Source: Paraphaeosphaeria minitans (taxonomy: Eukaryota > Ascomycota > Dothideomycetes > Pleosporales > Didymosphaeriaceae). From it: a DNA stretch of 64,000 bases. Both the position numbers and the translations under genes were made by a program. Where the stretch lies: the NCBI GenBank assembly GCA_015832175.1, contig WJXW01000005.1, forward strand, positions 1,240,001 through 1,304,000. The letters run 5' to 3'. The notes beneath the pieces were generated by a model that saw nothing but the letters and a program-made list of their open reading frames with translations, was not told the origin of the DNA and made no database searches. This document shows positions 25,278 to 35,877 of this stretch, piece by piece (positions within the stretch are counted from its first letter, which is position 1; every line of letters starts with the position of its first letter).

Positions 25278-26957
25278 CTACAGCTGCAACATCATCTCTT
25301 TCCTGAACGTTATCTCACACCTATGGCTCTTTGGCGTGACCAAGAAGAAGTTCTCAAACTCCATCGTATCCGGCGTCGTCCTGGCGCCCAGCTTGATGCC
25401 CTTGCACTCGCGGAAGAACATCGCAGTGGCGTACCGCAGCTCCATCTTCGCGAGGTGGATGCCCACGCAAGACCGAGCGCCCACACCAAAGGGGTGGAAG
25501 GCCAGCTTGGCTTCGGGCGTGAGGGCTTCGGCGGAACCGCCTTCTTTGGTGGGGATCCATCGGTACGGGTTGAAGCTGGAGAGAGTAAGCACAACGTAAA
25601 GATGGGCGAGAAGGAGATGGGTGAGCGCATATGAACATACGTGAGCGGGTCAGACCAGATCTTCGCATCGCGGTGGAAGGTGTACGCCTGCGTACTGACG
25701 GTGGTGCCTTGCGGGATGTAGTAGCCTCCGAGTTGGCTCCCGCCTTGAGGAACGATGCGAGGCAAGCTGCTTGGTGCAGCGCCATACAGGCGATGTGTTT
25801 CTTCGATGACAGCGTTGGTAAGGGGCAGATCAAGGAGGTCGTTCTCAATGAATCCCTCAGGAAGCTGTGCAACTTCTTCTTCAAGCGCTTTCTGTAGCTC
25901 CGGTCGCTGAAGCACAGCCCAAGTGAGGTAGGTCATGGTCACACCTGTGGTGTCAGTTCCAGCGATAATCACGTTGCTGGCTTCGATTCTGACGTCCATG
26001 TCATCAATGGTGCCTTCACCTTCTTTCTCGCAATCTTCAATGACCTTGGCAAAGACGTTCTTCTCGCCTGAACGGGAACGAGCGAGTTCCACCGCGCGAT
26101 CGGCTCCACGAAAAATGAACTCATTGCAATTGAAGATTTCTTGAATCGCGGGAACAGGAATGAAGCGGAGAAGCCGGAGGACTGGTGCCTCAACCATGAT
26201 ACCGGCGGACATGATGAGCTTTTTCAAGACCCGAATGAACTCGTTGGCCTACGATCGAGGTTAGCTTGAATTGGTGCCTATTGAATAGATATTCTGTACC
26301 TGTCCAGTCTGTAGCATGTTGAAGGATTCGCCGAAAGCGAGATGAGCAGTGACATCTGAGGCCAGAATCATCCACCAGTGGTATACATCCGCAACATCCT
26401 TTTCAGCATTCTTCTTGATTTGTGCCACGCAAAGTTCAACCTTGTCACGAACAGTCGATTCCCAGTTCTCGAGGAGGTAAGACCTGCTGAAGGGTCGCGA
26501 CAAAAGCTTCCTTCGGGGGCCATGCTCCCTTGGATCGATCATAGTGAAGATTCCCGCCTTCGGGAAGTTCGCAAGTCGCTGATACCACTCGCTCTTGAGG
26601 TACTTGGTGCCGATTTTGTGGATTTCCTTGAATGCATCCAGGTCGGCTACTGCGACTTCGTGCGGTGAAATGCGGACAATAGGCCCGTACTTCTCATGAA
26701 GAGAGTGGATGTAGAACGATCGCTGACCAGTCATGACGGCACGCTTGAGGCGCAAGTGGGTGAACCGTGTATGCCATGGTCCTGGAAGACTCCGTGTCGG
26801 AGAACTCGCCGCAACATAGGCAAACTGTTTGAATGAGTACGAGGCGCGAAGGATGAGATGAAGAACGTACTCTCAACACAAGGGCCACTACAAGAGCAAG
26901 TGGTAGATATGACAGTTTGAACCATGAAGGTAACAAGGGGGCGCTTGGCTGTGCCAT
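25278..26957 (-). CDS. Cytochrome P450 monooxygenase
   Basis: Membrane-anchored haem monooxygenase of 505 aa in four exons: 26957-26871, 26824-26300, 26248-25641 and 25575-25278. The exons sum to 1518 nt, and the introns are 46, 51 and 65 bp. A single N-terminal membrane anchor lies at about residues 10-29 (FKLSYLPLALVVALVLR), followed by a Pro-containing hinge (PTRSLPGPW). The I-helix oxygen-binding motif AGTDTT is near residue 300. The ExxR motif (EETHR) and the haem-thiolate loop FGVGARSCVG with Cys about 442 are all present. The sequence resembles the fungal E-class group I P450s that act in secondary metabolism or detoxification, but the substrate cannot be inferred. Neighbours (TAF2, an empty stretch, a GNAT gene) do not form a biosynthetic cluster. 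Confidence 0.95.
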
Positions 26958-28791
26958 ATTTCCCGGCCTTTCTCCAAGTAAGAACGAATGTACTGTTCTC
27001 TCCTTTGCAAAGAATTATATGTGTATTTACTACCCACCCCGCGGGAGGCAGGCAACCTCTTAAGGGGACCCCATAGTCCATTGATGAGGTACCAGCGGGC
27101 TCATCGGGGATCCGAAAGAGCCTCGCGCTCCGATCTCCGACTGCGCAGCCGTTTTTAGCCATCTGTATATTGATAGGCGAACTGATGTGGGTCGCACCGA
27201 AGGTGTGGATAAGAGCGTGGTTGGCGGTATCCATCACGCGAGACTTCTCTAGTGCTGACGCGACCAATCATCGTATATATGATACATACATAACCATGCA
27301 TGAGTACGGCCTTTGAGGCTTTTGGAGTTCACCGTCCTTACATCATTGAAACTGCAGATGCATTGAAGCTTTGCCGCCACGATTTTGAGAGGTTGTATAA
27401 AGTGCCCAAACGACGGTTTAGGGACATCTTTGTCGAGCTTGAAAAGGCTTACGCAGGTGATTGTAGCACATGCCTCTGTTGGAATGTAGCGGGGAAGCTG
27501 GCGGGTTGCGGGGATCCACGATCGAAGTTCCCGCACCCGAACGGCGCTTAATGCTGTAGATGCACGCTAGACACGGTTCCGTAGAGGGACATTGTGTTAT
27601 GTAACATGTTTAAAGCTGTCGTGTATGGTGTGGCAGGTGTCGGTCACATGCAAGGGCGCACAGTGGCGTCATGAATGTCCGGAAGTTGTCGAAAACTTTG
27701 ATTCTACATAATAGCCTAGAAGTATTCTGTGGTGTTTTGTACTTACCGGCATTTGAACGTCTGTCCGCTAAACTACCTAAATAGACACGCTCAACAGAGC
27801 TACGGCATGCAGCGCCACGATAAAAGTGAACAGTGCAAAGACATGGCGTATGAGCCCAGACAGCCGGAACTAGAGTTGCGGACGTTTTGTTGAAGTGTGC
27901 GCCACACCCCGCGAGCCGCAGGGTGTCACCAGGCATCCGGGCTTCCACGGCACAGTACCGTAAGATCGTTTCTTCCGGACCCTCAAAACCTGAGTGCCAC
28001 CGGGTTTTAGTTCTTGTGTCAACCCAGAGGTTGGCCAGGTGTTATCTCTATCATCATGTTAAGGTATCCGCATGATGATTTCTGAACAACATGTCCTATG
28101 GTGAAATGAGTCCTGGTGCAGCCCAGAACGTGTTGGTAAGTACTACGAGAGTTCATTCGTTGCGCCCGGGGCAGAGTATCTGAACTATTTTCGTAGGCCA
28201 CCGGTACTGGGCGCGAATCAATTTAACATACTCAACGAGCCAGCGATGCGAGAAGTCTCTCCTGCAAAAGCGCAAAATCGGGGAAGATTGAGGTTACTAT
28301 GGTTTTATGTTCCGACAGTTTTGTATTTTCTACCATCGAATATGAGGTTGTCGTACTGCATACGTCCGCTGGAAACTTTTGTGGATCATTGAAGCCCCTT
28401 CTCTCATATCGTATCGAGAGTCCCTCATAGTTCACGTTTGAGAATAATGTGCAGGCGTGCGTGTCATCAGAACCGCTGGAAACACCGACGATTGCTTAGT
28501 GTTGATTGTCCTGCAATCTGGACCAACATCATTGGAAGGCATCGAAGGTAGTACCTCAAAGAAAATGATCATTCCGATATGAACTCCAAAACAGGTGTTG
28601 TACGTACCGTACGTATACCCGAAAGCGATTGATTAGTCATATCATCCAGTCAGTCTCGATCAGGAAAGAGCTTTGCAACGTGACTCAACCATCACGTCGT
28701 CTAACTTTGGGACCCGCGTCAAATGCTGGTGAATTTTGCCAAGAATCCGGAATAAAAAGTGTATGCCGGAAATGCCTAGATATACCGTACG
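26958..28791. other. Gene-poor stretch upstream of the P450 gene
   Basis: About 1.8 kb with the P450 promoter at its left end. Apart from one small open frame (27300-27551) nothing resembling an exon chain is seen. Around 28600 a short palindromic run (gtacgtaccgtacgtat) occurs. It is somewhat AT-rich and stop-dense. Confidence 0.5.
27300..27551 (+). CDS. Possible small hypothetical protein (83 aa), uncertain
   Basis: A single ATG-initiated frame of 83 codons. The central part (ADALKLCRHDFERLYKVPKRR, then FRDIFVELEKAY) has an amphipathic, protein-like composition that is unusual for a chance frame. The ends look random, and the last third is Gly/Pro/Cys-rich. I do not recognise a family. It might be a degraded fragment of a larger gene, or chance. 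Confidence 0.22.
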   Translation: MSTAFEAFGVHRPYIIETADALKLCRHDFERLYKVPKRRFRDIFVELEKAYAGDCSTCLCWNVAGKLAGCGDPRSKFPHPNGA

Positions 28792-29117
28792 CGTATAGTA
28801 TTCTATATGGGGCCAAGGACGATCTTGGCCGGGCCAGCATCTCAGAGTTTTCGCTCCTTCACTAATTCAATCAACCTCCCTTTTGTTGTTACTATCAATT
28901 GCGAGTTACCCAGCGCCTCAACACCAAGAAAATCTCGCGATAGTGCTCCGATAGTGCTCCCAGTTGCCTCAACACCAAGAAATCTCGTGACAGTGCTCCC
29001 AGCTGCCTCAACACCAAGCAAATCTCGCGATAGCGCTCCCAGCTGCCTCAAGGTCTGCCTCAGCGTCAATAAGGATTTAGCCGAGGTTGGCCTCAGCCCC
29101 ATATAGAATACTATACG
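28792..29117. mobile_element. MITE-like element bounded by 22-bp perfect inverted repeats
   Basis: The sequence cgtatagtattctatatgg(ggc) at 28792-28813 is exactly repeated in inverse orientation at 29096-29117, giving 22-bp perfect arms around 282 bp. Imperfect similarity extends a few bases outside (tac-rich). The interior is largely a 40-bp tandem repeat. No transposase is encoded. A clear target-site duplication could not be defined. It may be a non-autonomous DNA transposon or a foldback element, and it lies 150 bp upstream of the GNAT start codon. Confidence 0.6.
28911..29055. repeat. 40-bp tandem repeat inside the inverted-repeat element
   Basis: About three and a half diverged copies of a unit beginning ctgcctcaacaccaag and ending agcgctcccag. 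Copies differ by small indels and substitutions. The repeat ends abruptly before the right inverted arm. Confidence 0.8.
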
Positions 29118-29268
29118 AGTATAGTATTGCTATGCGTTCCGGCGATGTCTTGGCCCGGATCTGAGTCATCCAAATCTACCAGCATTATTATTTATACGCG
29201 GGACCTAAGTTTGTCCACAGTCATCTTCATTGTTCCTATTTGTTTCCAGTCAGCACCGTTGAGCAAAA

Positions 29269-30312
29269 ATGCAAGTCTACGAACACCATGCTTCGTCACC
29301 ACCCCTCCAAGCTGCACTAAAAGGCACGCTCCCTCACAGCATATCCCTCTCTTATCGTACCAAGCACCCCAGCCGCACTCCAAACGCGCACATTTTGGCC
29401 ACGTTCCCACCGGCAGCCTCTACCGATTCGATTCCACGATGCTGGGCCGCTGCATACCTGGACCGCTCCATGCGCCCAGAAACCGAGCTTTGGATCTTCA
29501 CGACGGGAGAAATCCCTGGCCATTGTGAGTCACCAGACGAAAAGGAAGGGTTTTGCACGGAGTGTAAGAAAGCAGTACTGTCATTGATAGACTACATGGG
29601 CACTTTACCAATCCCGCCTATGCATCCTTGGAACGAACCTGCGATGGAGCTTGCGCGACAGCATGAGAAAGAGCACCCGCAAACGGGTCCAGACGCAGTG
29701 TATCCACCAGGGCCTGGATTGTACATGCGACATTTGCTCATTCCGATGGTCGTCACGCTGGGCGCATGCCATCACGAAGTTGTGCAACTCTTGGCGGAGG
29801 CTGGTATGCTGCGTAAAGAATTCCCCGGCCATGAGGCAGACCTGAACAAGTTCTGGTTTAAGGTGGCGGATCTGCCTCAGACCAGAGACTTGCCCGAGAA
29901 ATTGCGCTGGGGCGAGATGCGAGAAAAGGATCTTGCAATTGTGCAGGCACGGACATCTATCCCTCGGACGGCGCGCACGCTGCTCAGTTTGAAGAGTGTG
30001 GGTGTGTTTGAAAAAGCAACAGACAAGCCTGTAGCATGGACGTTTTTAGGTTTGGATGGGTCGCTGACAACGCTGCACACGGAACCTGAATGGAGGGGGA
30101 AGGGTATTGCAAAAGCAGTGACTATGAAGATTTTCAAGGAGCATGCACCTGAGCTTGCGGTCGATGACGAGGAGAATGCTTGGGCGCACGCAGATGTATA
30201 CGTAGGAAATGTGCAGAGCGAGAGTCTGTGCAGAAGCTTGGGTGGAAAACCTTCAGTGAAGATACTGTGGGTCCGGGTACACATTACGAAGAGAGACAGT
30301 TCAGTCACATAG
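29269..30312 (+). CDS. GNAT-family N-acetyltransferase (FR47-like)
   Basis: Single-exon gene of 347 aa. The acetyl-CoA-binding GNAT fold is in the C-terminal half: the beta4 strand (AWTFLGLDGSLTTLHTEPEW) leads into the pyrophosphate loop RGKGIAK, followed by helix alpha3 and a conserved NVQSESLCRSLG segment near the end. The N-terminal half is an extended region seen in fungal proteins of the glycine-N-acyltransferase-like/FR47 group. The start ATG at 29269 is in an A-rich context (gcaaaaATG), and no upstream in-frame ATG exists in this frame. The acceptor substrate is unknown. The upstream 150 bp include the right arm of the inverted-repeat element. Confidence 0.88.
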   Translation: MQVYEHHASSPPLQAALKGTLPHSISLSYRTKHPSRTPNAHILATFPPAASTDSIPRCWAAAYLDRSMRPETELWIFTTGEIPGHCESPDEKEGFCTECKKAVLSLIDYMGTLPIPPMHPWNEPAMELARQHEKEHPQTGPDAVYPPGPGLYMRHLLIPMVVTLGACHHEVVQLLAEAGMLRKEFPGHEADLNKFWFKVADLPQTRDLPEKLRWGEMREKDLAIVQARTSIPRTARTLLSLKSVGVFEKATDKPVAWTFLGLDGSLTTLHTEPEWRGKGIAKAVTMKIFKEHAPELAVDDEENAWAHADVYVGNVQSESLCRSLGGKPSVKILWVRVHITKRDSSVT

Positions 30313-30774
30313 GGAGCGTGTAGAGCTTTGCGAGATTTGAGGTCAATGGGCACCTTGAGTTGGGGTGCCAAGGAAATTTGGACATTTGGAAGATACTGTA
30401 GCACGACGAGGGCTAGGAGACGCAGGGATCTGAGAAGACTGTTAGCTTTGTACAGCAAAAGTTTCTTCAAAAACAGAGTAGAGTAAGGAGCTCATGAAAA
30501 AATTAGAGTGTTGTTGCGTTTTGATCCTCATCGGAAGATCTCAGGGTTAAAAATTTATAATCATCGCGGAAAACGGGGAAGAGGAGAGTGCGCTTACCTA
30601 GGAGAAAGAGATGCATCAAGCATGTCTGCTGTTATAAGCACCACGCTGCCAAGTTGTTACTTCTAGTATTGATCGTTCATGTTCTCGTTGACTGTCCTAG
30701 CTCATGAAGCCGTATGCCACATGAAGTGGTCACGTTGGTATCTATCAAGCGGCGCCATCGTCAAAAGCGACAGC
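30313..30774. other. Convergent 3' region between GNAT gene and RPP0
   Basis: About 460 bp between two convergent genes. It should contain both polyadenylation regions. No gene seen. Confidence 0.5.
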
Positions 30775-31771
30775 TTAATCGAACAGACCGAAGCCCATGT
30801 CGGCGTCAGAGTCCTCCTCCTCTTCCTCCTCCTTCTTCTCCTCGGCAGCCGGGGCGGCAGCGTCGCCACCTGAAGCAGCGCCGGCGGCAGGGGCGGCGGA
30901 AGCGTAGGCATCGGGGTTGGCAATACGGTCCTTGAGCTCCTTAATCTCCTCCCACTCGTACTCAGTCTCAATGGCAACAGAGAGGACCTTCTTGTAGGAG
31001 TTGACGACGGAGTGCATGACAGAGGGCAGGGTGGGGTAGTTGACGGCCAGGGAGATGGACGCAATGGTGGTTATGGCAGAAGAGAAAGCCTTGAGCAGCT
31101 GGGACTCCTCAATGTCCAAGACGGAGCTGTCGAAGGTCTGGCCGTTGTCGTAGATCTGCGAGATACCCATACCGTAGGTGAAGGGAGAGATGTTCAACAA
31201 GTTGAGGAGGGTAGCCTCGGAGGCACCGACCTTGTTACCGGCCTCAATGAGCTTGAGGTCGGTGGTAATTTCGATGGTACCACGGGCAATCTTGGTGGGA
31301 ACACCGAGAGCCTGGAAGAAAGAGGTCTTACCGGGCTCCATACCGGTGTTTCCGGCTGGAACGTAAACATCGAGGGGAGCGAGGGCACCGGCACGAGCGG
31401 GGGCGGCGACACGGTTGGAGAGAATCTTCTCACGGATCTCCTTGAGGTCGGAGTTGGTGAAGACGAAGCCAACGTTGCCTGCAATGTGTCAGTACAGGAG
31501 CGCGTAAAAAGGTGTGCGGATACGGACCCTTGACATGCGGCATGAGACGCTCGTACTCGGGGAAGTCGCCGATGAGGCCCTTCAGCGCGCGGCGGACCAT
31601 GGTGTTCTTGCCCATGAGAACGACACCATCGCCACGGAGCGAATGGCGGATCTCGTGCATCTGCTGGGAAGAGACATTGTCGACGGTGACGATGAAGATG
31701 CTCTTGTACTCCTTGAGCAGGTTCTCGAGCTTGCCGAAGTAGGCGACCTTGTTTTCTTTCTTGCCCCCCAT
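30775..31771 (-). CDS. RPP0: 60S acidic ribosomal stalk protein P0
   Basis: Core of the ribosomal stalk that binds 25S rRNA and two P1/P2 dimers and recruits elongation factors. Two exons, 31771-31528 and 31478-30775, encode 315 aa. The intron is 49 bp with donor gtccgt and acceptor tgcag. The L10 domain is at residues 1-110 (starting [19 protein letters not shown]). The central segment includes [19 protein letters not shown]. An Ala-rich hinge and acidic tail end in the hallmark [11 protein letters not shown]. Codon choice is strongly biased to C-ending codons, as expected for a highly expressed gene. It is divergent from TRM82 with only 209 bp between start codons. Confidence 0.98.
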
Positions 31772-31980
31772 TATGATCGGTTTGACACAATAGGATCTTT
31801 AAGGACTTATTGCGGTTTCGTGGATTGATGAGGTCGAAAGGGAGTCGCGACCGAGAAAACGAAAATCGAGGTGGGATTGGGTCCGTGCGGCTACGCGAGC
31901 GCGCCACCGCTTTATACAGCCTAGCTCGGTATCCGAGATCTTTCTGGAGCGGTGGTGATGACTGGAGAGCATCAACGAAA
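31772..31980. promoter_or_regulatory. Shared divergent promoter of RPP0 and TRM82
   Basis: Only 209 bp separate the RPP0 ATG (minus) and the TRM82 ATG (plus). Both 5' leaders and the two core promoters must lie here. A pyrimidine-rich stretch precedes RPP0 on its own strand. No TATA box is obvious. Co-regulation with ribosomal protein genes is inferred from the layout. Confidence 0.6.
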
Positions 31981-33674
31981 ATGACTTTACCCTACCAGTG
32001 CCTTGCGGCGTCTGCGCGGCCTGTGGCTGATGGTCATGAATGGCTGCTTTTCGGCGCGACGGGCTCTGAGCTTGTGGTGCAATCTTCTACTGGGATTACA
32101 TCAACTTGGTCGCCAGAAATTGCCATCCCAGAAGTAGAGGTGCGTGGATTATACCTTCATGCAATGCACGCAAATTTTGGCCTGCTGTTATGGACACTCC
32201 CAGAAAGCAGCTGACAGGGTTAGGAACCCGACCGTGAGGATGCACAGGAAGGTCCTCCTGCAAAACGGGCTAAACTCACACCCGTGTCAGAACCCAAGCC
32301 TAACTTGTCGCATTTGAAAGTCACCAAAGACGGTAAGCATCTTGTTGCAGTATCTGCCGAGGACAAGTGCATCCGGGTCTTTCAAATAGGCGATCAATGT
32401 CAATTAGAGCAGCAAAGTCAGAGGTAGGTGCTTTGCAAGACACCACTCAGCACCTGGCGACTGACATTTTCAGATGCATGGCCAAACGTCCCTCCTCCAT
32501 TACTTTGGCTATGGACGACACCACAATATTGTGCGCCGACAAATTCGGAGACGTGTATTCTTTACCACTACTTCCATCCCCAGAAGACGAGCAGGCGGTC
32601 GCTCCAGAGTCCAAAGAAGACCAGAAAATATTCACACCTTCTGCCAGTGTTCTCACAGTTCACTCTGGAAGGAATCGCAAAGCCCTAGAAGAACAGCTGA
32701 AGCAAGCCCAGAAAGGGGCGAAGCAGGTGAAGGACGCGCCGAAATTCAAGCACCAACTCATCATAGGCCACGTCTCAATGCTCACAGACATTGTCTGTGC
32801 AACAGTTGGCTCTCGTAGCTACATATTGACTGCCGACCGTGACGAGCATATCCGAGTATCCCGTGGTTTACCGCAGGCGCACATCATCGAAGGATTCTGT
32901 CAAGGCCACGAGGAGTTCGTCAGCCGTCTATGCTTCTCAAAGTCAGGACGTCTTGTCTCTGGAGGCGGAGATCCGTATCTGTACATGTGGGACTGGCTGT
33001 CCTACCGTCTTATCGACAAGATACCTCTCCAGGAACTCCTATCCAATCACTACAAGGCACATCCGCATCACACTGGAGCTGCAGAGGTCAAGGTCGCTGT
33101 CTCTGGAATATGGGCGGTTCCTGATAGTGCGCAGGAGGTATGGCACTGTGCTTGGAGTTTCATCTCTAGTACTGACATGATACAGGCCGACGAGATCCTA
33201 GTTGCTTGTGAAGGCATTCCAGCACTGGTGAGCCTTAAGCTGGGTAGCTCGTCAAAGGCAGGAAAGGTGTTGCCGTTGAACGGGAATGTGCTCGATCTTG
33301 CATTCATTGCGGCGGATGCAGGCCATGCCATAGCAGCAATTTCCATCGACCACGTGCACCAACCGGGCTCCACGCAGGAGGTCCGCCAGGAACCTGTAAG
33401 CTGCCATCGAAAGCCCGACTTGAAAATGGCTAACACGTCGTAGTACGCTTCGCGGTTACAATGCCTTTCCAACCACAATTTGGGAGAATGGGAGGACGAC
33501 AAGACCCTGAATGGGTCGCTCGAGAGGTTCAGCCAGACCATGCGAAATGGAGAGCGCGAGTCAGGTACTGCGAGTGAAGCTGACCGATGCAAAGCCGACG
33601 ACAAAGCAAAGGCACTTCGAGACCTGCTGTACGTTGCGGAGAACCTGAGGAAGCGTCCAGGCGCGGAGGATTAG
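31981..33674 (+). CDS. TRM82: WD40 non-catalytic subunit of tRNA (guanine-N7) methyltransferase
   Basis: Partner of Trm8 for m7G46 formation in tRNA, acting in the nucleus. Five exons, 31981-32139, 32224-32423, 32474-33137, 33186-33395 and 33444-33674, give 487 aa. Introns are 84, 50, 48 and 48 bp. WD-type blades are visible as SHLKVTKDGKHLVAVSAEDKCIRVF, then GHVSMLTDIVCATVGSRSYILTADRDEHIRVSR and GHEEFVSRLCFSKSGRLVSGGGDPYLYMWDW. Those fit Trm82/WDR4 well, including the RDEHIRVSR signature region. The first intron is a multiple of three but contains a TGA in frame, so retention would truncate the protein. A Lys/Gln-rich linker (about residues 190-215) interrupts two blades, as in fungal orthologues. 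Confidence 0.93.
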
Positions 33675-34514
33675 GCAATGCGGCGAAGACCGGTTGCCGA
33701 GGCATGACGCAATACATGCGCATGCTGCCTTTGCAAGGCTAGCAGCACTGTCTGTACAGTCGCTAGGGTGTTCACAGCGTGGCACTGATGTGGGTAGCTT
33801 TCAAACAACCGCAACAGGCGAGTACAAACTGCAAACGCTATCCGCAGCAAGGCAGGCGATGCGGCTGGTGGTGGGTTCGTTGTGGGTTGGGTGGTGAGTC
33901 TCGGCTGCACCCTCTTAGAAATCTGATGAACTCTTGGCTTGCTCGCAAATCGTAATCGCTCCTTGCCCGGCTCCGGTCGCACTCTAGCTTAGCACATTTT
34001 CTTCTTCAACTATCGCCGTTACTGCTGTTCACTGTACCTCAAGAAGCACCTGTAGCTGCTTTTACTTCTCTCCCATCGTCCGATTACGCCCGCAAACGCC
34101 ATATCAATCAATCGGTATTAAGCCCCAGTCGTTGCGCCCCCCACCAGACGGCCTGCCTCCCTAGTACACACGTCCCAATCTCGACCAGAACTTCGCCAAC
34201 AGTACTGTGCACTGCCAAATCATCCATTCAAGTCCCTTCTGCGCCCGTTTGCCTCTTAAAGTCTTTGCGCCGCCGCCAACGCTGCCCGCAAGCCCATAGC
34301 TAGTGACAGAGACTCCCGTGCCGCGCACCGCACAAGGAACATTACAACCGCCAAAGTGTTTGCCTCAGGTTTCCGTCGCGCAACCTCGATCCGTTGCCTG
34401 TCTCTCTTCTCCGTGCCCATCGCCGCCGCCGCGTCAAACCAGCGCATATCACCCGCCGCGGGGTTATCTTCTGCGTCAAAGCAGACCTCAATACCTCAGG
34501 CCGACGTGCGGAGA
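33675..34514 (+). promoter_or_regulatory. Promoter and long ATG-free leader of thioredoxin reductase
   Basis: Between the TRM82 stop and the first TRR1 ATG (34515). From 33927 to 34514 there is no ATG in any frame, although about nine would be expected by chance in 588 nt. The frame of TRR1 stays open upstream from 34260, after a TAA at 34257, for 85 codons. That stretch is Ala/Ser/Arg-rich with almost no acidic residues. Near-cognate codons in frame are ATT at 34341 and GTG at 34356, both with A at -3. See the finding on a possible non-AUG mitochondrial isoform. Confidence 0.6.
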
Positions 34515-35877
34515 ATGCATTCACGAGTAGTCAGTAAGTTGGGTTGTTGTATGCATTATTAGAGCTCTGCTAACGCGATTTGCAGTCATTGGGTAAGTGC
34601 GACGCGTCCCTGTATTCTGCTGTCTAGCTATCGCGTGTTCCACCACGCCCAGAGTATGTTAACGTGCTGACTTGCATGTAGCTCTGGCCCTGCAGGCCAC
34701 ACCGCGGCCATCTATGCTGCGCGAGCCGATCTGAACCGTATGTTTGGCCACTCTCTTCTGGAAAACTTTGCTAACATGCATCAGCCGTCATGTACGAAGG
34801 CTTCCTCGCGCTCGGAATCGCTGCGGGTGGTCAATTGACCACCACCGATGAAGTCGAGAACTTCCCTGGCTTCAAGATGATTCAGGGTGGCAAGCTTATG
34901 GTGTGTTTCTTTACCATGCGATTTTGTGGAATTACCCCGCTAACGTGACTTAGGACCAAATGCGCGAGCAGTCCGAAGCCTGCGGCACCGAAATCATCTC
35001 CCAGACCGTCGCGAAGGTCGACCTCAAGGCGAAACCGTTCAAGTACTGGTTACACCCCATGGGCGACGACGAGACTATCGAAGAGGAGGAGCATACCGCC
35101 GACGCTCTGATCATCGCAACTGGCGCAAAGGCCCGCCGGCTGGACCTCCCCGGTGAGAATAAGTTTTGGGGCAACGGTGTATCAGCCTGCGCGGTCTGCG
35201 ACGGGTCCCTCCCCATGTTCCGCGAGCAACCTCTTGTTGTTATCGGCGGCGGCGACTCAGCCGTAGAAGAGGCGCTATACCTCACCAAGAAGGCGAAGAA
35301 GGTCACCGTCCTGGTGCGAAGAGACAAGCTCCGGGCGAGCAGGACAAACGCGCGACGATTGACGACGCACCCCAAAATTGACATCAGGTACAACACCAGC
35401 GCGGTGGAGATCAAGGGCGAAGAAAAGAAGAATGGTCTCATGACCCAACTCGTCATCAAGAACAACGTCACCAAGGAAGAGCAGACTATCGAAGCCAAGG
35501 GGCTATTCTATGCTGTTGGACACGATCCTGCGACTGCGCTGTTCAAAGAACAGCTTAAAATGGACGAGGATGGCTACCTGATCACGGACCCTGGACGCTG
35601 CACCACCAGTGTAGAGGGCGTTTTCGCCGCTGGTGACGTCCAGGACAAGCGATACAGGCAAGCTATCACGAGTGCAGGTCGGTGGTCCATTCATATGCTT
35701 AACAGTGACAACAACTAACGCACACCAGGCTCCGGTTGCATTGCTGCCCTCGAGGCCGAGAAGTGGCTCGCCGACCACGACGACAGCGTCAGCAATGAGC
35801 TCGAGACGGAGAACCAGGCCGAGAAGTCGCAGACCAACGGCGTCGTTCCCGAGTATCGCTCCAACCCGCTCCTGTAG
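34515..35877 (+). CDS. TRR1: Thioredoxin reductase (NADPH), low-Mr type
   Basis: FAD enzyme that reduces thioredoxin with NADPH. Six exons: 34515-34533, 34586-34592, 34682-34737, 34785-34900, 34954-35677 and 35729-35877, total 1071 nt, 356 aa. The second exon is only 7 nt. The FAD-binding GSGPAG motif is split over exons 2 and 3. Next come [15 protein letters not shown], the redox-active CAVC at about residues 145-148, the NADPH-binding [10 protein letters not shown], and the second FAD motif [16 protein letters not shown]. The length is slightly more than yeast Trr1 because of a hydrophilic C-terminal tail. All five introns have good branch sites (gctaac is seen in three). The first ATG gives the usual cytosolic start (MHSRVVIIG). 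An upstream in-frame extension without ATG is described separately. Confidence 0.97.

Noticed and set aside
25278..30312. Secondary-metabolite gene cluster around the P450
   Set aside because: The neighbours are TAF2, an empty stretch and a GNAT gene; no backbone synthase, transporter or cluster regulator is adjacent.
31012..31533. Plus-strand frame of 173 codons overlapping RPP0
   Set aside because: Antisense shadow of a strongly codon-biased gene; no start context and no domain.
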